Positions 20,887 to 29,730 are shown, counted from the stretch's first letter. The stretch: 64,000 nt of DNA from Aureimonas sp. SK2 (GCF_029813115.1 NZ_JAPZDS010000001.1:372001-436000); one strand, 5' to 3'. Numbers and translations are program-made. The notes: generated by a model from the letters alone, not told the origin.

Positions 20887-21876
20887 ATGTCGGCAGTCGA
20901 GCAGATCAGGGTCGAACCGGACGAGACGGGGCTGCGCCTCGATCGCTGGTTCAAGATCCATTACCCCGGGCTCGGCTTCGGCCACCTGCAGAAGCTCCTG
21001 CGCTCGGGCCAGGTACGGATCGACGGCGGGCGGGCCAAGACCGACACGCGTCTCGAAGCCGGCCAGATGATCCGCGTGCCGCCGATGGGCGTCGACGCCG
21101 GCCGGCCGCGCACGGCGGTGCTCACCGCCAACACGATGCGCGACAAGCACGACGGCGACGTGCTCGGCCAGATGCTGATCTACGAGGACGAGAAGGTCTT
21201 CGTCTTCAACAAGCCGGCGGGCCTGGCCGTGCAGGGCGGCTCGGGCGTCAACCGGCATGTCGACGGCATGCTGGAGGCCTGGCGCAACAAGAAGGGCGAG
21301 AAGCCGCGCCTCGTCCACCGCATCGACCGCGACACGTCGGGCATCCTCGTCGTCGCCCGCACGCGCGGGGCGGCGGTGTCGCTCACCAAGGCCTTCCGCG
21401 AACGCGACACCAAGAAGCTGTATTGGGCGCTGGTGAAGGGCGTTCCGGCGCCGCACGAGGGCCGAATCTCCACTTATCTGGTCAAGGAGCAGACGAGCGA
21501 CGGCGACCGGATGCGCATCGCCAAGCATGGCGAGGAGGGCGCCGACCACGCGCTCTCGCACTACCGCGTGGTGGATCAGGTCGCGCAGGCCTTCGCCTGG
21601 ATCGAGATGGAGCCCTATACCGGCCGCACGCATCAGCTTCGCGTTCACGCCGCCCATATCGGGCATCCGATCCTCGGCGACCCGAAGTATTTCGAGCACG
21701 ACACCAACTGGGAGTTTCCCGGCGGCGTGCAGCAGCGCCTTCACCTCCATGCGCGCCGCATCATCATCCCGCATCCCGACGGCGGGCGCCGCATCGACCA
21801 GATCGCGCCGCTGCCGCCGCACATGGTCCAGACCTGGAACCTCTTCGGCTTCGACGAGGCGGCCGAAAACGACTGA
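20887..21876 (+). CDS. rluC: RluA-family 23S rRNA pseudouridine synthase (RluC-like)
   Basis: 329 residues. N-terminal S4 RNA-binding domain (about 12-72) and RluA catalytic domain with HRIDRDTSG at 144-152, where Asp147 is the predicted catalytic residue. The length and S4 domain fit RluC/RluD; rluC is the usual annotation at this locus in rhizobia. The stop overlaps the next start (TGATG). Confidence 0.88.
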   Translation: MSAVEQIRVEPDETGLRLDRWFKIHYPGLGFGHLQKLLRSGQVRIDGGRAKTDTRLEAGQMIRVPPMGVDAGRPRTAVLTANTMRDKHDGDVLGQMLIYEDEKVFVFNKPAGLAVQGGSGVNRHVDGMLEAWRNKKGEKPRLVHRIDRDTSGILVVARTRGAAVSLTKAFRERDTKKLYWALVKGVPAPHEGRISTYLVKEQTSDGDRMRIAKHGEEGADHALSHYRVVDQVAQAFAWIEMEPYTGRTHQLRVHAAHIGHPILGDPKYFEHDTNWEFPGGVQQRLHLHARRIIIPHPDGGRRIDQIAPLPPHMVQTWNLFGFDEAAEND

Positions 21877-22565
21877 TGAAGGCGATACTCTTCGACTGCG
21901 ACGGCACGCTGGCCGACAGCTTCGGCCTGATCTGCGGCACCATGCGGCGCTGTTTCGCGATCGCCGGCCTGCCGGAGCCCGACGACGCGGCGACGAGCGG
22001 CGTGATCGGCCTGTCGCTCGATCTCGCGATCCATCGCCTCGCGCCGACCGTGCCGGCCGAACAGCTCCCGGCGTTGGTCGAGACCTACCGGCAGGCGTTC
22101 CATCAGATCCGCGCCGAGGGCACCTATCCCGAACGGTTGTTCCCCGGCGTCGAGGCGATGCTGCGGCGCCTGGCGGCGCGCGACGACGTGCTGCTCGGGA
22201 TGGTGACCGGCAAGTCGCGCCGGGGCGTTCGCCATGTGGTGGAAGCGCATGGGCTGGAGGGCGTCTTTCCCGCCGTGCGGACGGCCGACGACTGCCCTTC
22301 CAAGCCGCATCCGGCCATGGTCCTGGAATGCTGCGATGTGCTCGGCGTGCGGCCTGCCGACGCCCTTGTGGTGGGCGACGCGATCTACGACATGCAGATG
22401 GCTGTCACGGCCGGGGCCACGGGATGGGGTGTCGCCTGGGGAGCGCAGCCCGCGGAAGCGCTGATCCTGGCGGGCGCCAGCGGTGTCGCGACCACCGTCG
22501 CCGAGCTGGACGCGTCGCTGGACCTCTGGCTCGCCGGCGAGAGAGAGATGATTCTGCCGGCATGA
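21876..22565 (+). CDS. HAD-superfamily hydrolase, phosphoglycolate-phosphatase-like
   Basis: 229 residues. Motif I FDCDGTLAD (nucleophile Asp7, Asp9), motif II Thr in MVTGKSR, motif III Lys in SKPHPAM and motif IV VVGDAIYDM. The helical cap inserted after motif I is the C1 type seen in Gph and beta-phosphoglucomutase-like enzymes. Substrate not determinable. Starts on the last base of rluC and ends in the ATGA shared with the ATP12 gene. Confidence 0.88.
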   Translation: MKAILFDCDGTLADSFGLICGTMRRCFAIAGLPEPDDAATSGVIGLSLDLAIHRLAPTVPAEQLPALVETYRQAFHQIRAEGTYPERLFPGVEAMLRRLAARDDVLLGMVTGKSRRGVRHVVEAHGLEGVFPAVRTADDCPSKPHPAMVLECCDVLGVRPADALVVGDAIYDMQMAVTAGATGWGVAWGAQPAEALILAGASGVATTVAELDASLDLWLAGEREMILPA

Positions 22566-23314
22566 GAGACGAACTGCAACGAGGCTTCGAGGCCATGTCC
22601 AACCCGATTCAAAAGCCCGAGCTGCCGAAGCGGTTCTACACGGATGTGACGGTCGAAGAGACGGCGGAGGGTTTCGAGATCCGCCTGGACGGGCGCCCCG
22701 TCCGTACGCCCGCGCGCACGCTCCTAGCGCTGCCGGCTCGCGCACCCGCGGAGGCCGTCGCGGCCGAATGGGCCGGGCAGGGCACACATATCGACCCGGC
22801 GACCATGCCCGTCACGCGGCTCGTCAACACGGTGCTGGACGGCGTCGCCAACGATCCGAACGCGACGCGCGCCGATCTCGCCCGCTACGCCGAGACCGAT
22901 CTCATCGCCTATCGCGCCGACGAGCCCGAGCGGTTAGCGAAGCGGCAGGCCGAGGCCTGGGACCCGTTGGCTGCGTGGCTCGAGGAACGCTTCGGCGTGC
23001 GCATCGCGACGGCGGCGGGGGTCATGCACGTCGCCCAGCCGCCGGAGACGCTGGAGGCCTTGCGGGCGCGCCTCGGCGAAGAGAGCGATCCCTTCCGGCT
23101 CGCCGCCATCCACCAGATGACGACGCTCACCGGCTCGCTGATCCTGGCGCTGGCGGTGGCCGCGGATCGACTCGACGCCGCCGAGGCGTGGCGCCTCGCG
23201 CATGTGGACGAAGACTGGAACATCTCGCTCTGGGGCGAGGACGAGGAGGCGAAGGCTCGGCGCGAGGCGCGCTTTGCCGACATGCGGGCGGCCGATCTTC
23301 TTCTTCGCGGCTGA
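22562..23314 (+). CDS. ATP12-family F1-ATPase assembly chaperone
   Basis: 250 residues. ATP12 proteins bind the F1 alpha subunit before assembly; the family is shared by alphaproteobacteria and mitochondria. The signature PKRFYTDVTVEETAEGFEIRLDG in part, then PEETLEALR-type and LTGSLILALAV segments, and the late WRLAHVDEDWN are recognisable. The first ten or so residues could be shortened to MSNPIQKPELPKRFY. The stop codon directly abuts the stop of the convergent gene. Confidence 0.88.
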   Translation: MRDELQRGFEAMSNPIQKPELPKRFYTDVTVEETAEGFEIRLDGRPVRTPARTLLALPARAPAEAVAAEWAGQGTHIDPATMPVTRLVNTVLDGVANDPNATRADLARYAETDLIAYRADEPERLAKRQAEAWDPLAAWLEERFGVRIATAAGVMHVAQPPETLEALRARLGEESDPFRLAAIHQMTTLTGSLILALAVAADRLDAAEAWRLAHVDEDWNISLWGEDEEAKARREARFADMRAADLLLRG

Positions 23315-24094
23315 TCAGATTCCGGCGAACCACTCGTAGCCGCGGTCTTCCCAGAATCCGCCCTTGCCTTCGCCATAGGCGACCAGCGAATCCGTGACCA
23401 CGATGGCGCGGATGTATTTCGCCATCTTGTAGCCGAGCTGCCGCTCGACGCGCACGCGCAGCGGCGCGCCGTTCGAGACCGGCAGCGCGGCGCCGTTCAT
23501 GCCGTAGGCGAGGATCGTCTGCGGATGGCGCGCGTCGAGAAGGTCGATCGATTCGTAGTAGCGGATCGGGCCGTTGAAGCCGTTCGCGAGCGAATCGAAG
23601 CACAGGAACACGACATAGCGGGCCGAGGGCAGGACGCCGGCCTGATCGAGCACGAGGCCGAGGGGTGCGCCGATCCATTCGGCGATGCAGCTCCAGCCTT
23701 CCACGCAGTCGTGCCGGGTGATCTGCGTGCGCGCCGGCATGGCCTGAAGGTCGGCGAGCGACAGGGAGAGGGAGCGCTGGATCATGCCCGTGACGGGCAG
23801 GCGCCAGGTCGAGAAGCTCTGCCGCGCGAGCGCGAGATAGGGCTCGTCCTGCGGATTGGTGGAACCGTTGGGTCGCATGGGCTGACGGATGTCGGCGCGG
23901 GTGAACTCGCGCGCGAGATGGTCCGAGCCGAGCAGGAGACGCTGCGCCCGATAGGTCAGCGGATTCGCGCTCTCAAGCACCTCGCGCACGCCCGAGCCGC
24001 TCTGAACCAGCGGATCGAAGCACCCCGACAGCGGCAGGGCGGAGGCGGCGGCGAGCCCGCCGAGAAAACGGCGCCGATCGAGAAACCGCGTCAT
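23315..24094 (-). CDS. Tat-exported lipoprotein molybdopterin oxidoreductase (sulfite-oxidase fold)
   Basis: 259 residues. N-terminus MTRFLDRRRFLGGLAAASAL combines a twin-arginine motif (DRRRFLGG) with a lipobox ending at Cys25 (LSGC), predicting a folded, lipid-anchored periplasmic enzyme. The Mo-ligand cysteine lies in RHDCVEGWSC at Cys130, as in the SuoX/MsrP family, and the C-terminus keeps GGFWEDRGYEWFAGI. Its start overlaps the cytochrome gene (ATGA), so the two make a reductase pair. It is not clearly MsrP, because the partner is not MsrQ-like. Substrate unknown. Confidence 0.85.
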   Translation of the reverse strand: MTRFLDRRRFLGGLAAASALPLSGCFDPLVQSGSGVREVLESANPLTYRAQRLLLGSDHLAREFTRADIRQPMRPNGSTNPQDEPYLALARQSFSTWRLPVTGMIQRSLSLSLADLQAMPARTQITRHDCVEGWSCIAEWIGAPLGLVLDQAGVLPSARYVVFLCFDSLANGFNGPIRYYESIDLLDARHPQTILAYGMNGAALPVSNGAPLRVRVERQLGYKMAKYIRAIVVTDSLVAYGEGKGGFWEDRGYEWFAGI

Positions 24095-24918
24095 CGCTCG
24101 TCCTCCTTGCCATCGACGCGCATCCAGCCGGTGATCATGGAGCGCATCTCGTTGAACGGGCCGGCCAGAAGCACCATGCCCAAGTGCACCACCACGAAGG
24201 CGACGAGGACCAGCATCAGCACGAAATGAAGGGTGCGCGCCGTCTGGCGTCCGCCGAAGAGGTCGAGCATCCACGGCGCGTAGGCGTTGATGCCGGGCGA
24301 CATGGTGAGCCCCGTCGCGACCATCAGAGGCAGGACCAGGATCAGCACAGCGAAGTAGGATAGCTTCTGAAGCGGCCCGTAGCGGCGCTTGTGATGGAGG
24401 TGCAGCCTCGCGTGGTCGGCGATGTCGCGCGGCAGCGCGGCGAGATCGCGCCCGCGCGGCAGGATGTCGCGGGTGAGATGCCGGTTCACGAGGCTTGCGA
24501 GCAGCCAGACCGCCAGCGTCCCCACCAGCGCCCAGGCGAAGAAGAAGTGCACGACGCGCCCCGTCGCGAGGTCGCGATAGGAGGGAATCGTCATCCAGCC
24601 GGGAAAGGTTTGCGGGCGGAAGTCGCCGTTTTCGTCGGCGACGACCCCGAGCGCGCCGGTCGTTTCGAAGCTGCGGCCGAAGACGGTCGTCACGCCCTGA
24701 AGCTCGCCCTGGTCGAAGGCCGCCCCAATGCTGAACACCGTGTTGTCGAAGGCGAAGCCCGACTGCTGGCCGATATAGAGGTCCGGCCGCGCCATGAAGA
24801 TCTGGAGGCCCGACAGGAGTAGGAAGAACAGGCAGACGACCCAGACCCAATGGGTCAGGCGCGTGGAGAAGGCCTGCCGGAACACCAGCGGTCCGTTGCG
24901 GTCGGCGAAAAGCTTCAT
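24091..24918 (-). CDS. Cytochrome b561-like membrane subunit for the Mo oxidoreductase
   Basis: 275 residues with four predicted membrane helices (about 24-42, 122-144, 185-205, 232-252). Likely haem ligands are His23, His124, His231 and His245. A roughly 75-residue loop between helices 1 and 2 is probably periplasmic. Translationally coupled to the downstream Tat lipoprotein, so it probably passes electrons between quinones and the Mo centre. ATG at 24918 follows GGACGGGAC. Confidence 0.82.
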   Translation of the reverse strand: MKLFADRNGPLVFRQAFSTRLTHWVWVVCLFFLLLSGLQIFMARPDLYIGQQSGFAFDNTVFSIGAAFDQGELQGVTTVFGRSFETTGALGVVADENGDFRPQTFPGWMTIPSYRDLATGRVVHFFFAWALVGTLAVWLLASLVNRHLTRDILPRGRDLAALPRDIADHARLHLHHKRRYGPLQKLSYFAVLILVLPLMVATGLTMSPGINAYAPWMLDLFGGRQTARTLHFVLMLVLVAFVVVHLGMVLLAGPFNEMRSMITGWMRVDGKEDER

Positions 24919-24976
24919 GTCCCGTCCATCCGAGAGCGTCGGGTGAAGATACGGCCGAAGGCGCCGTCCGGACGCA

Positions 24977-25435
24977 TCACGAGGCGATGATGGCGCGGCG
25001 GAGGATCCGGTCCAGTTCCGCCCGGAAGCGGGACCGGTCGGCCGGCGCGAAGGGCTTGTTGTAGGTGTTGGTCGTGCCGCTTTCGCGCAGGTGCTGGTTG
25101 AAGGAGCGGAAGGACAAGGCGGCACCGATGTTCTCGAGCGTGAACGGGCGCCCGTCCGGCCCGAGCACCGCGGCGCCCTTTTCCAGCGCGCGGGAGGCGA
25201 GCGGGATATCGGCTGTTATCACCACGTCGGCCGGCGTCGCCTCCTCCGCGATCCAGTCGTCCGCGGCGTCGAACCCGTCGGACACGCTGACGATCCGCGC
25301 GCCGGGATAGCGCGAAGGGCGCATGCCCCCGTTGGAGACGAGGACGACGCCCGCGCCGCGGCGTCCCGCGACCTCCAGCACCTCGTCCTTCACCGGACAG
25401 GCGTCGGCATCCACGATGACCCGCACGCCGCTCAT
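24977..25435 (-). CDS. UPF0178 protein (YaiI/YqxD family)
   Basis: 152 residues, beginning [19 protein letters not shown], the family hallmark. The fold is PIN/NYN-like with the conserved acidic residues DADACPVK and [10 protein letters not shown], suggesting a nuclease, but no function is established. Start overlaps the lipB stop by 3-4 nt. Confidence 0.92.
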   Translation of the reverse strand: MSGVRVIVDADACPVKDEVLEVAGRRGAGVVLVSNGGMRPSRYPGARIVSVSDGFDAADDWIAEEATPADVVITADIPLASRALEKGAAVLGPDGRPFTLENIGAALSFRSFNQHLRESGTTNTYNKPFAPADRSRFRAELDRILRRAIIAS

Positions 25436-26181
25436 GCCGCCTTCCCGGCGGCCGGCGACACGGCGGTCGGGCCGAACACCGTCTCGAACTCCCGGCGCAT
25501 CACGCCGTCGACCTCCGGCATCGACACGACGATCCCGAGATCGAGAAGACTCGTCACGCCATAGCCGCGTATGCCGCAGGGCACGATGCCGTCGAAATGG
25601 GTGAGATCGGGATCGACGTTGAGGCTGATGCCGTGGAACGTCACCCATTTGCGCAGGCGGATGCCGATCGCCGCGATCTTGTCCTCGGCCGTGGCGCCGC
25701 CGGGCAGGGACGGTCGCTCCGGCCGCCGCACCCAGACCCCGACACGATCCTCGCGCCGCTCGCCGCGAATCTGGAACTCCGCCAGCGTCGCGATGACCCA
25801 GGCTTCCAGCGCCGCCACGAAGGCGCGCACGTCCTGCCGCCGTCGTTTGAGGTCGAGAACGACATAGGCCACGCGCTGGCCCGGTCCGTGATAGGTGTAT
25901 TCGCCGCCGCGCCCTGTCCGAAACACCGGAAACCGCCCGGCGTCGAGGAGATCGCCAGCCTCGGCGCTGGTGCCGGCGGTGTAGAGCGGCGGGTGTTCGA
26001 GCAGAAAGACGGCCTCGGGCGCCATGCCCTCCGACACGGCCGCGACGCGCTCCTCCATCAGGACGACGGCGTCGGCATATTCGACCGTTCCGTCGATGAC
26101 GATCCACTCGACGGGCGGGCTGCCCGCTTGAGGAAAGAAGCGGCCGGTGTCGAGCGCGTCGCGGGGCGTCGGAGTATCCAT
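25432..26181 (-). CDS. lipB: Octanoyl-[ACP]:protein N-octanoyltransferase
   Basis: 249 residues. Transfers octanoyl from ACP to lipoyl domains, the first step of lipoate synthesis. Substrate motif [11 protein letters not shown] (92-102), catalytic Lys168 (EDKIAAIG) and Cys202 (PCGIRGYGV). The start [11 protein letters not shown] is chosen; a TTG twelve codons upstream is a weaker option. No lipA nearby. Confidence 0.94.
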   Translation of the reverse strand: MDTPTPRDALDTGRFFPQAGSPPVEWIVIDGTVEYADAVVLMEERVAAVSEGMAPEAVFLLEHPPLYTAGTSAEAGDLLDAGRFPVFRTGRGGEYTYHGPGQRVAYVVLDLKRRRQDVRAFVAALEAWVIATLAEFQIRGERREDRVGVWVRRPERPSLPGGATAEDKIAAIGIRLRKWVTFHGISLNVDPDLTHFDGIVPCGIRGYGVTSLLDLGIVVSMPEVDGVMRREFETVFGPTAVSPAAGKAA

Positions 26182-26279
26182 GAGGCCTGAGATAGCGTTG
26201 CGGACATGCGCGCGCAAAGGTCTTTGCCACGTCCCGAACCCGTCACGAAAAAAGAATATGCGGCGACGAGCGAAAAGGC

Positions 26280-26307
26280 TTGTGCGCCTCCGGGGCGTTT
26301 GTTACAT
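26280..26307 (+). promoter_or_regulatory. Candidate promoter for tRNA-Leu
   Basis: TTGTGC (26280-26285), 16-nt spacer, TTACAT (26302-26307), 53 bp upstream of the mature tRNA 5' end. Confidence 0.4.
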
Positions 26308-26359
26308 CGCCGCCACCGGTCGAGACAGACCGGCCGGTCCTCGGATCGGAACACGGCGT

Positions 26360-26444
26360 GCGGTCGTGGCGGAATTGGTAGACGCGCAGCGTTGAGGTCG
26401 CTGTGGGGCAACCCGTGGAAGTTCGAGTCTTCTCGACCGCACCA
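26360..26444 (+). tRNA. tRNA-Leu (anticodon GAG)
   Basis: 85 nt. Acceptor stem GCGGTCG / CGACCGC, discriminator A and encoded CCA (26442-26444). D-arm with GGTAGACGC, anticodon stem CAGCG/CGCTG with loop TTGAGGT giving anticodon GAG (reads CUC/CUU), long class II variable arm with GGGGCAACCC, and T-arm GTTCGAGTC. Single-copy gene with no other tRNA beside it. Confidence 0.97.
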
Positions 26445-26522
26445 GCCTTCTCCTGAGAACCCTGATTAATCGGTTCCTTGCATCTGCCTCCTTCGGCGGA
26501 TCCGGCGCTTTTTGCCGGCTCA

Positions 26523-26540
26523 ATTGACTTTTACGTCAAT
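26523..26540 (+). promoter_or_regulatory. Perfect dyad, candidate autoregulatory operator of the MerR gene
   Basis: ATTGAC-TTTTAC-GTCAAT, 6-bp arms, ending 33 bp before the MerR-family start. The arms include a TTGAC that could serve as -35. MerR-type regulators typically bind such dyads in their own promoters, and the sequence resembles the TTGACG/ACGTAAA-type LiuR motif. Confidence 0.55.
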
Positions 26541-26573
26541 CTGGTTTGTGTCAGTTCCGAGAGGGCTGACGGC

Positions 26574-26966
26574 ATGCGCGACTACTACACCATCACCGAA
26601 TTGACGCGGGAGTTCGACATCTCCACGCGCACGATCCGCTTCTACGAGGACGAGGGGCTGATCGCTCCGATTCGGCGTGGGCGCACGCGGCTATTCCGGC
26701 ATTCGGACCGCCAGCTTCTCAAGATGATTCTGCGCGGCAAGCGGCTGGGCTTCTCCATCGCCGAGATTCGCGAGATCATGGGCATGTACCGCACGCCGCC
26801 GGGCGAGGCGGGGCAGTTGCGCACCATCATCCGCCGCGTCGGCGAACGCCGCGTGGAACTCGAACAGAAGCGCCGCGACATCGAGGACCTTCTGTCCGAA
26901 CTGGATCAGGCCGAAGAGGCCTGCCTGACGCGCATGGCGGAACTCGGCGTTTCTCCCTCGAACTGA
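26574..26966 (+). CDS. MerR-family transcriptional regulator (LiuR-like)
   Basis: 130 residues from MRDYYTITELTREFDIS. N-terminal winged HTH (residues 4-70: ITELTREFDISTRTIRFYEDEGLI…), then a coiled-coil dimerisation helix (about 78-118). There is no cysteine metal site, arguing against CueR/ZntR and for the LiuR/PA2016 type controlling branched-chain or fatty-acid catabolism. GAGAGGG precedes the ATG. No catabolic genes lie beside it. Confidence 0.85.
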   Translation: MRDYYTITELTREFDISTRTIRFYEDEGLIAPIRRGRTRLFRHSDRQLLKMILRGKRLGFSIAEIREIMGMYRTPPGEAGQLRTIIRRVGERRVELEQKRRDIEDLLSELDQAEEACLTRMAELGVSPSN

Positions 26967-26970
26967 TCGA

Positions 26971-27927
26971 TCAGGGCTCCGCGGAGAAGGAGCACTGGTC
27001 TACCGTCCGGCGGACGGTATCCTGCTGCGCGTCGTCCAGACGTCCGCTGAGCAATGCGCCGAGGAGATCCTGCGATTGGAGTTCGCTGCGTACGCAGCCG
27101 CAGTATCGCTGGCAGAAGCCCTCGTCGCGCGTTTCAGCGCAGGTTCTCCGGCAACTCTGGTCGAAGGCGGCGGTCTGGTCCGGCGGGTAGAGATAGGCAA
27201 AGCCCGCGATAAGGCCGATCGAGATCGGCTGGTGGACGAGGTAGAACATCAGCGAGTGCCGCCCCAGCCGCTCGAGATGGCGCGCCGGCCCCAGGCGGCC
27301 GTTGAGACGGCGCAGACGCGGCCAGAGGCCGAAGCGTTCGGCCATCTGCGCGAGCGCGATGCCTACTATCACCGGCGCAAGCCAGGGAATCAGGGGCACG
27401 AAGTCGTTGGAGATGGGCGCGCGCTCCGACATCCCGATCCAGGCGAGCCAGCGCGAATCGGTCAGCGGGGTCGAGACGACGAGGGGAAGGGCGACGAGGA
27501 GCGCCGCCAGCGCGAGATTGACCGCGAAGGGCAGGCGAATGAAGAGGAGCCCGAGCACGCTGGCGACGGCGATCAGGTGCAGGATGCCGAAGAAAACGAA
27601 GCTGTCGGGGGTGAAAGCGTAGGTCGCGATCGAGATGACCGCGGCGCCGGCTGCGATCTGGCCGAGACGCCTGGCGAAGGCCGGCCAGCGCACCTCCTGC
27701 CGATGGGCGAGTACGAGGCCGATGCCGACGAGCACCAGGAAACTGACGGCGATCGAGCGGGCGAAAAGGCGCCAGCCGCCGACCTGGGCGTATCCCGGCG
27801 GCAGATAGCCGAAGAACTCGAGATCCCAGGTGAAATGGTAGACGAGCATGGCGAGGAGAGCGACGCCGCGCGTGACGTCCAACAGCTCGACCCGCGACCC
27901 GAAGCGAACGGCCTTGGTTTCCTGCAT
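26971..27927 (-). CDS. DUF1624 membrane protein (HGSNAT-like acyltransferase) with Cys-rich tail
   Basis: 318 residues. Begins MQETKAVRFGSRVELLDVTRGVALLAMLVYHFTWD, the DUF1624/heparan-alpha-glucosaminide N-acetyltransferase signature (RGxA…VYHFTWD). About seven membrane helices, including the LIAVASVLGLLF and LGRHSLMFYLVHQPI segments; the latter motif is conserved in membrane acyltransferases. The last 60 residues are soluble and contain six cysteines (259, 263, 272, 276, 278, 312). AGAGGAAAAG precedes the ATG. Acceptor unknown. Confidence 0.82.
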   Translation of the reverse strand: MQETKAVRFGSRVELLDVTRGVALLAMLVYHFTWDLEFFGYLPPGYAQVGGWRLFARSIAVSFLVLVGIGLVLAHRQEVRWPAFARRLGQIAAGAAVISIATYAFTPDSFVFFGILHLIAVASVLGLLFIRLPFAVNLALAALLVALPLVVSTPLTDSRWLAWIGMSERAPISNDFVPLIPWLAPVIVGIALAQMAERFGLWPRLRRLNGRLGPARHLERLGRHSLMFYLVHQPISIGLIAGFAYLYPPDQTAAFDQSCRRTCAETRDEGFCQRYCGCVRSELQSQDLLGALLSGRLDDAQQDTVRRTVDQCSFSAEP

Positions 27928-28029
27928 CGACTTTTCCTCTGGTCCCCGCCGCTTCCCGCCTATCTGAAAGCCAGAGCGATGGCGACCAGTCCCGGCGCCG
28001 CAACGCATCCGGCAGGACGGACCATTCCC

Positions 28030-28860
28030 ATGAAGATCATCGAAGCGGCCGGCGCCCGCATCCCCGCCATCGGCCTCGGCACCTACCGCCTGGAAGGCGA
28101 CACCTGCGTGGCGATGGTGAGCGAGGGCATCCGCGTCGGATACCGCCATATCGACACGGCGCGCATGTACGGCAACGAGAGGCAAGTCGGCGAGGGCCTG
28201 CGCGCCAGCGGCGTCGCGCGCGACGAGATTTTTGTGACCACCAAGGTCTGGACGGACGACCTCGCGCCGGCCGACTTCTTGCGCTCCGCGGAAGCGGCGG
28301 TCCAGGCGCTTGATGTCGGCGCCGTGGACCTCATCCTGATCCACTGGCCCAATGCCGCGATCCCGCTGCAAGGCACGATCGATGCGCTGAACCAAGCCCG
28401 GGAGAAGGGACTAACGCGCCATATCGGCGTCGCCAACTTCACCGCCGCACTGATGGAGGAGGCGGCCTCGCTAACCCGCCACCCGCTCGCCTGCAACCAA
28501 GTGGAATACCATTCGCGTCTGTCGCAGGAGACCGTCCATGCCGCCTGCGAGCGGCTCGGGATGGCCATGATCGCTTATTCGCCGATCGGGCAGGGCAAGG
28601 ACCTCCTGTCCGACCCCGTGGTGACGGACATGGCCGAACGCTATGGGCGCACGCCGGCGCAGATCGTCCTGCGCTGGGAGGTGGAGCAGCCGATGGTCGG
28701 CGCCATTCCCCGCACCTCGAACCCGGATCGGCTGGCCGAAAACCTTGACGTCTTCGGCTTTGAGCTTCAGGACGAAGACCGTCGCCGCCTTCACGAGATG
28801 TCGCGCAGCCGCCGCCGGCTCGTCGATCCGTCCTTCGCGCCGCAATGGGACGCTCGTTGA
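28030..28860 (+). CDS. Aldo/keto reductase
   Basis: 276 residues, (beta/alpha)8 AKR fold. Catalytic tetrad Asp42, Tyr47 (DTARMYGNE), Lys72 (TTKVW) and His105 (LIHWP). The C-terminal NADPH segment IPRTSNPDRLAENLDVF is intact. It resembles 2,5-diketo-gluconate reductase/DkgB-type enzymes; the substrate is not predictable. AGGACGGA precedes ATG 28030; an upstream in-frame ATG at 27979 is possible. Divergent from the DUF1624 gene. Confidence 0.92.
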   Translation: MKIIEAAGARIPAIGLGTYRLEGDTCVAMVSEGIRVGYRHIDTARMYGNERQVGEGLRASGVARDEIFVTTKVWTDDLAPADFLRSAEAAVQALDVGAVDLILIHWPNAAIPLQGTIDALNQAREKGLTRHIGVANFTAALMEEAASLTRHPLACNQVEYHSRLSQETVHAACERLGMAMIAYSPIGQGKDLLSDPVVTDMAERYGRTPAQIVLRWEVEQPMVGAIPRTSNPDRLAENLDVFGFELQDEDRRRLHEMSRSRRRLVDPSFAPQWDAR

Positions 28861-28932
28861 ATCATCGACCCGTGCCCAACCCGTTTCCGCTTCGCGAGGA
28901 CGGGCCGGCGATCGCCCGAGACGAGTTCCGCC

Positions 28933-29730
28933 ATGTTCTTCCTTGCGTCCAAGATCCTCTGGTTCCTCGTCCAGCCGATCGTCATCATCCTGCTGATCGG
29001 GACGTCGGGGGTGCTGGCCCTCCTCATGAAGATGCCGCGCCTCGGTCTCGGACTGGTCGGCACGTCATTTCTCGTGATGGCGATCGTCAGCCTCACGCCG
29101 CTCGGCCTGCTGATGCTCGGCGTTCTGGAGAATCGTTTCCCCAAGCCCCAGTTGCCCGAGGACGTTACGGGTATCGTGGTGCTCGGCGGCTCGTTTGACA
29201 CCCGCATCGGTCGTACGCGGGGCGAACTGGAGCTGAACGACGCGGCCGATCGGATCACCACGACCCTCGCGCTGGCCCGGCAGTTTCCGAACGCGCGCGT
29301 CATCTTTAGCGGCGGCGCGGCGTCCATTCTGGAAGAGGACATCACCGAATCGTCGATGGCGCAGAAGCTGTTCGACGCGCTCGGTCTTCCAGCGGAGCGG
29401 CTGGAACTTGAGGACCGTTCCCGCAACACGGTTGAAAACGCGGTCTTCACGCGTGAGATCGCCCAGCCGAAGCCTGGCGAGACATGGCTGCTCGTGACGT
29501 CGGCGGCCCACATGCCGCGCTCCGTTGGCTGCTTCCGTGTCGCCGGCTTCGACGTGCTGCCTTATCCGACGGACTACCAGACGCCATCGGGCGATGCGCT
29601 TCTTCGACCCTCCGCGACCACGATCCGTAATGTCGAGAAGGTGCACTTCGCCATTCGCGAATATCTCGGGCTCGCGGTGTATCGCCTGACGGGAAAGACC
29701 GACGCCCTGTTTCCCGCGCCGTCCGCTTAG
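28933..29730 (+). CDS. YdcF/ElyC-family (DUF218) envelope protein
   Basis: 265 residues. Two N-terminal membrane helices (about 6-32 and 38-62), then a periplasmic DUF218 domain starting GIVVLGGSFDTR and including VIFSGGAA, EDRSRNTVENA and LVTSAAHMPRS. ElyC in E. coli affects cell wall/enterobacterial common antigen lipid carrier metabolism. Stop overlaps the stop of the convergent DUF3253 gene by 2 bp. Confidence 0.88.
   Translation: MFFLASKILWFLVQPIVIILLIGTSGVLALLMKMPRLGLGLVGTSFLVMAIVSLTPLGLLMLGVLENRFPKPQLPEDVTGIVVLGGSFDTRIGRTRGELELNDAADRITTTLALARQFPNARVIFSGGAASILEEDITESSMAQKLFDALGLPAERLELEDRSRNTVENAVFTREIAQPKPGETWLLVTSAAHMPRSVGCFRVAGFDVLPYPTDYQTPSGDALLRPSATTIRNVEKVHFAIREYLGLAVYRLTGKTDALFPAPSA

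Noticed and set aside
19483-21822. Minus-strand frame of about 780 codons opposite rarA-crcB-rluC
   Set aside because: Antisense shadow with arginine-rich, motif-free translation.
26445-26475. Terminator after tRNA-Leu
   Set aside because: GAACC…GGTTC pairs around a GATTAATC loop but the stem is 5 bp and no T-tract follows.
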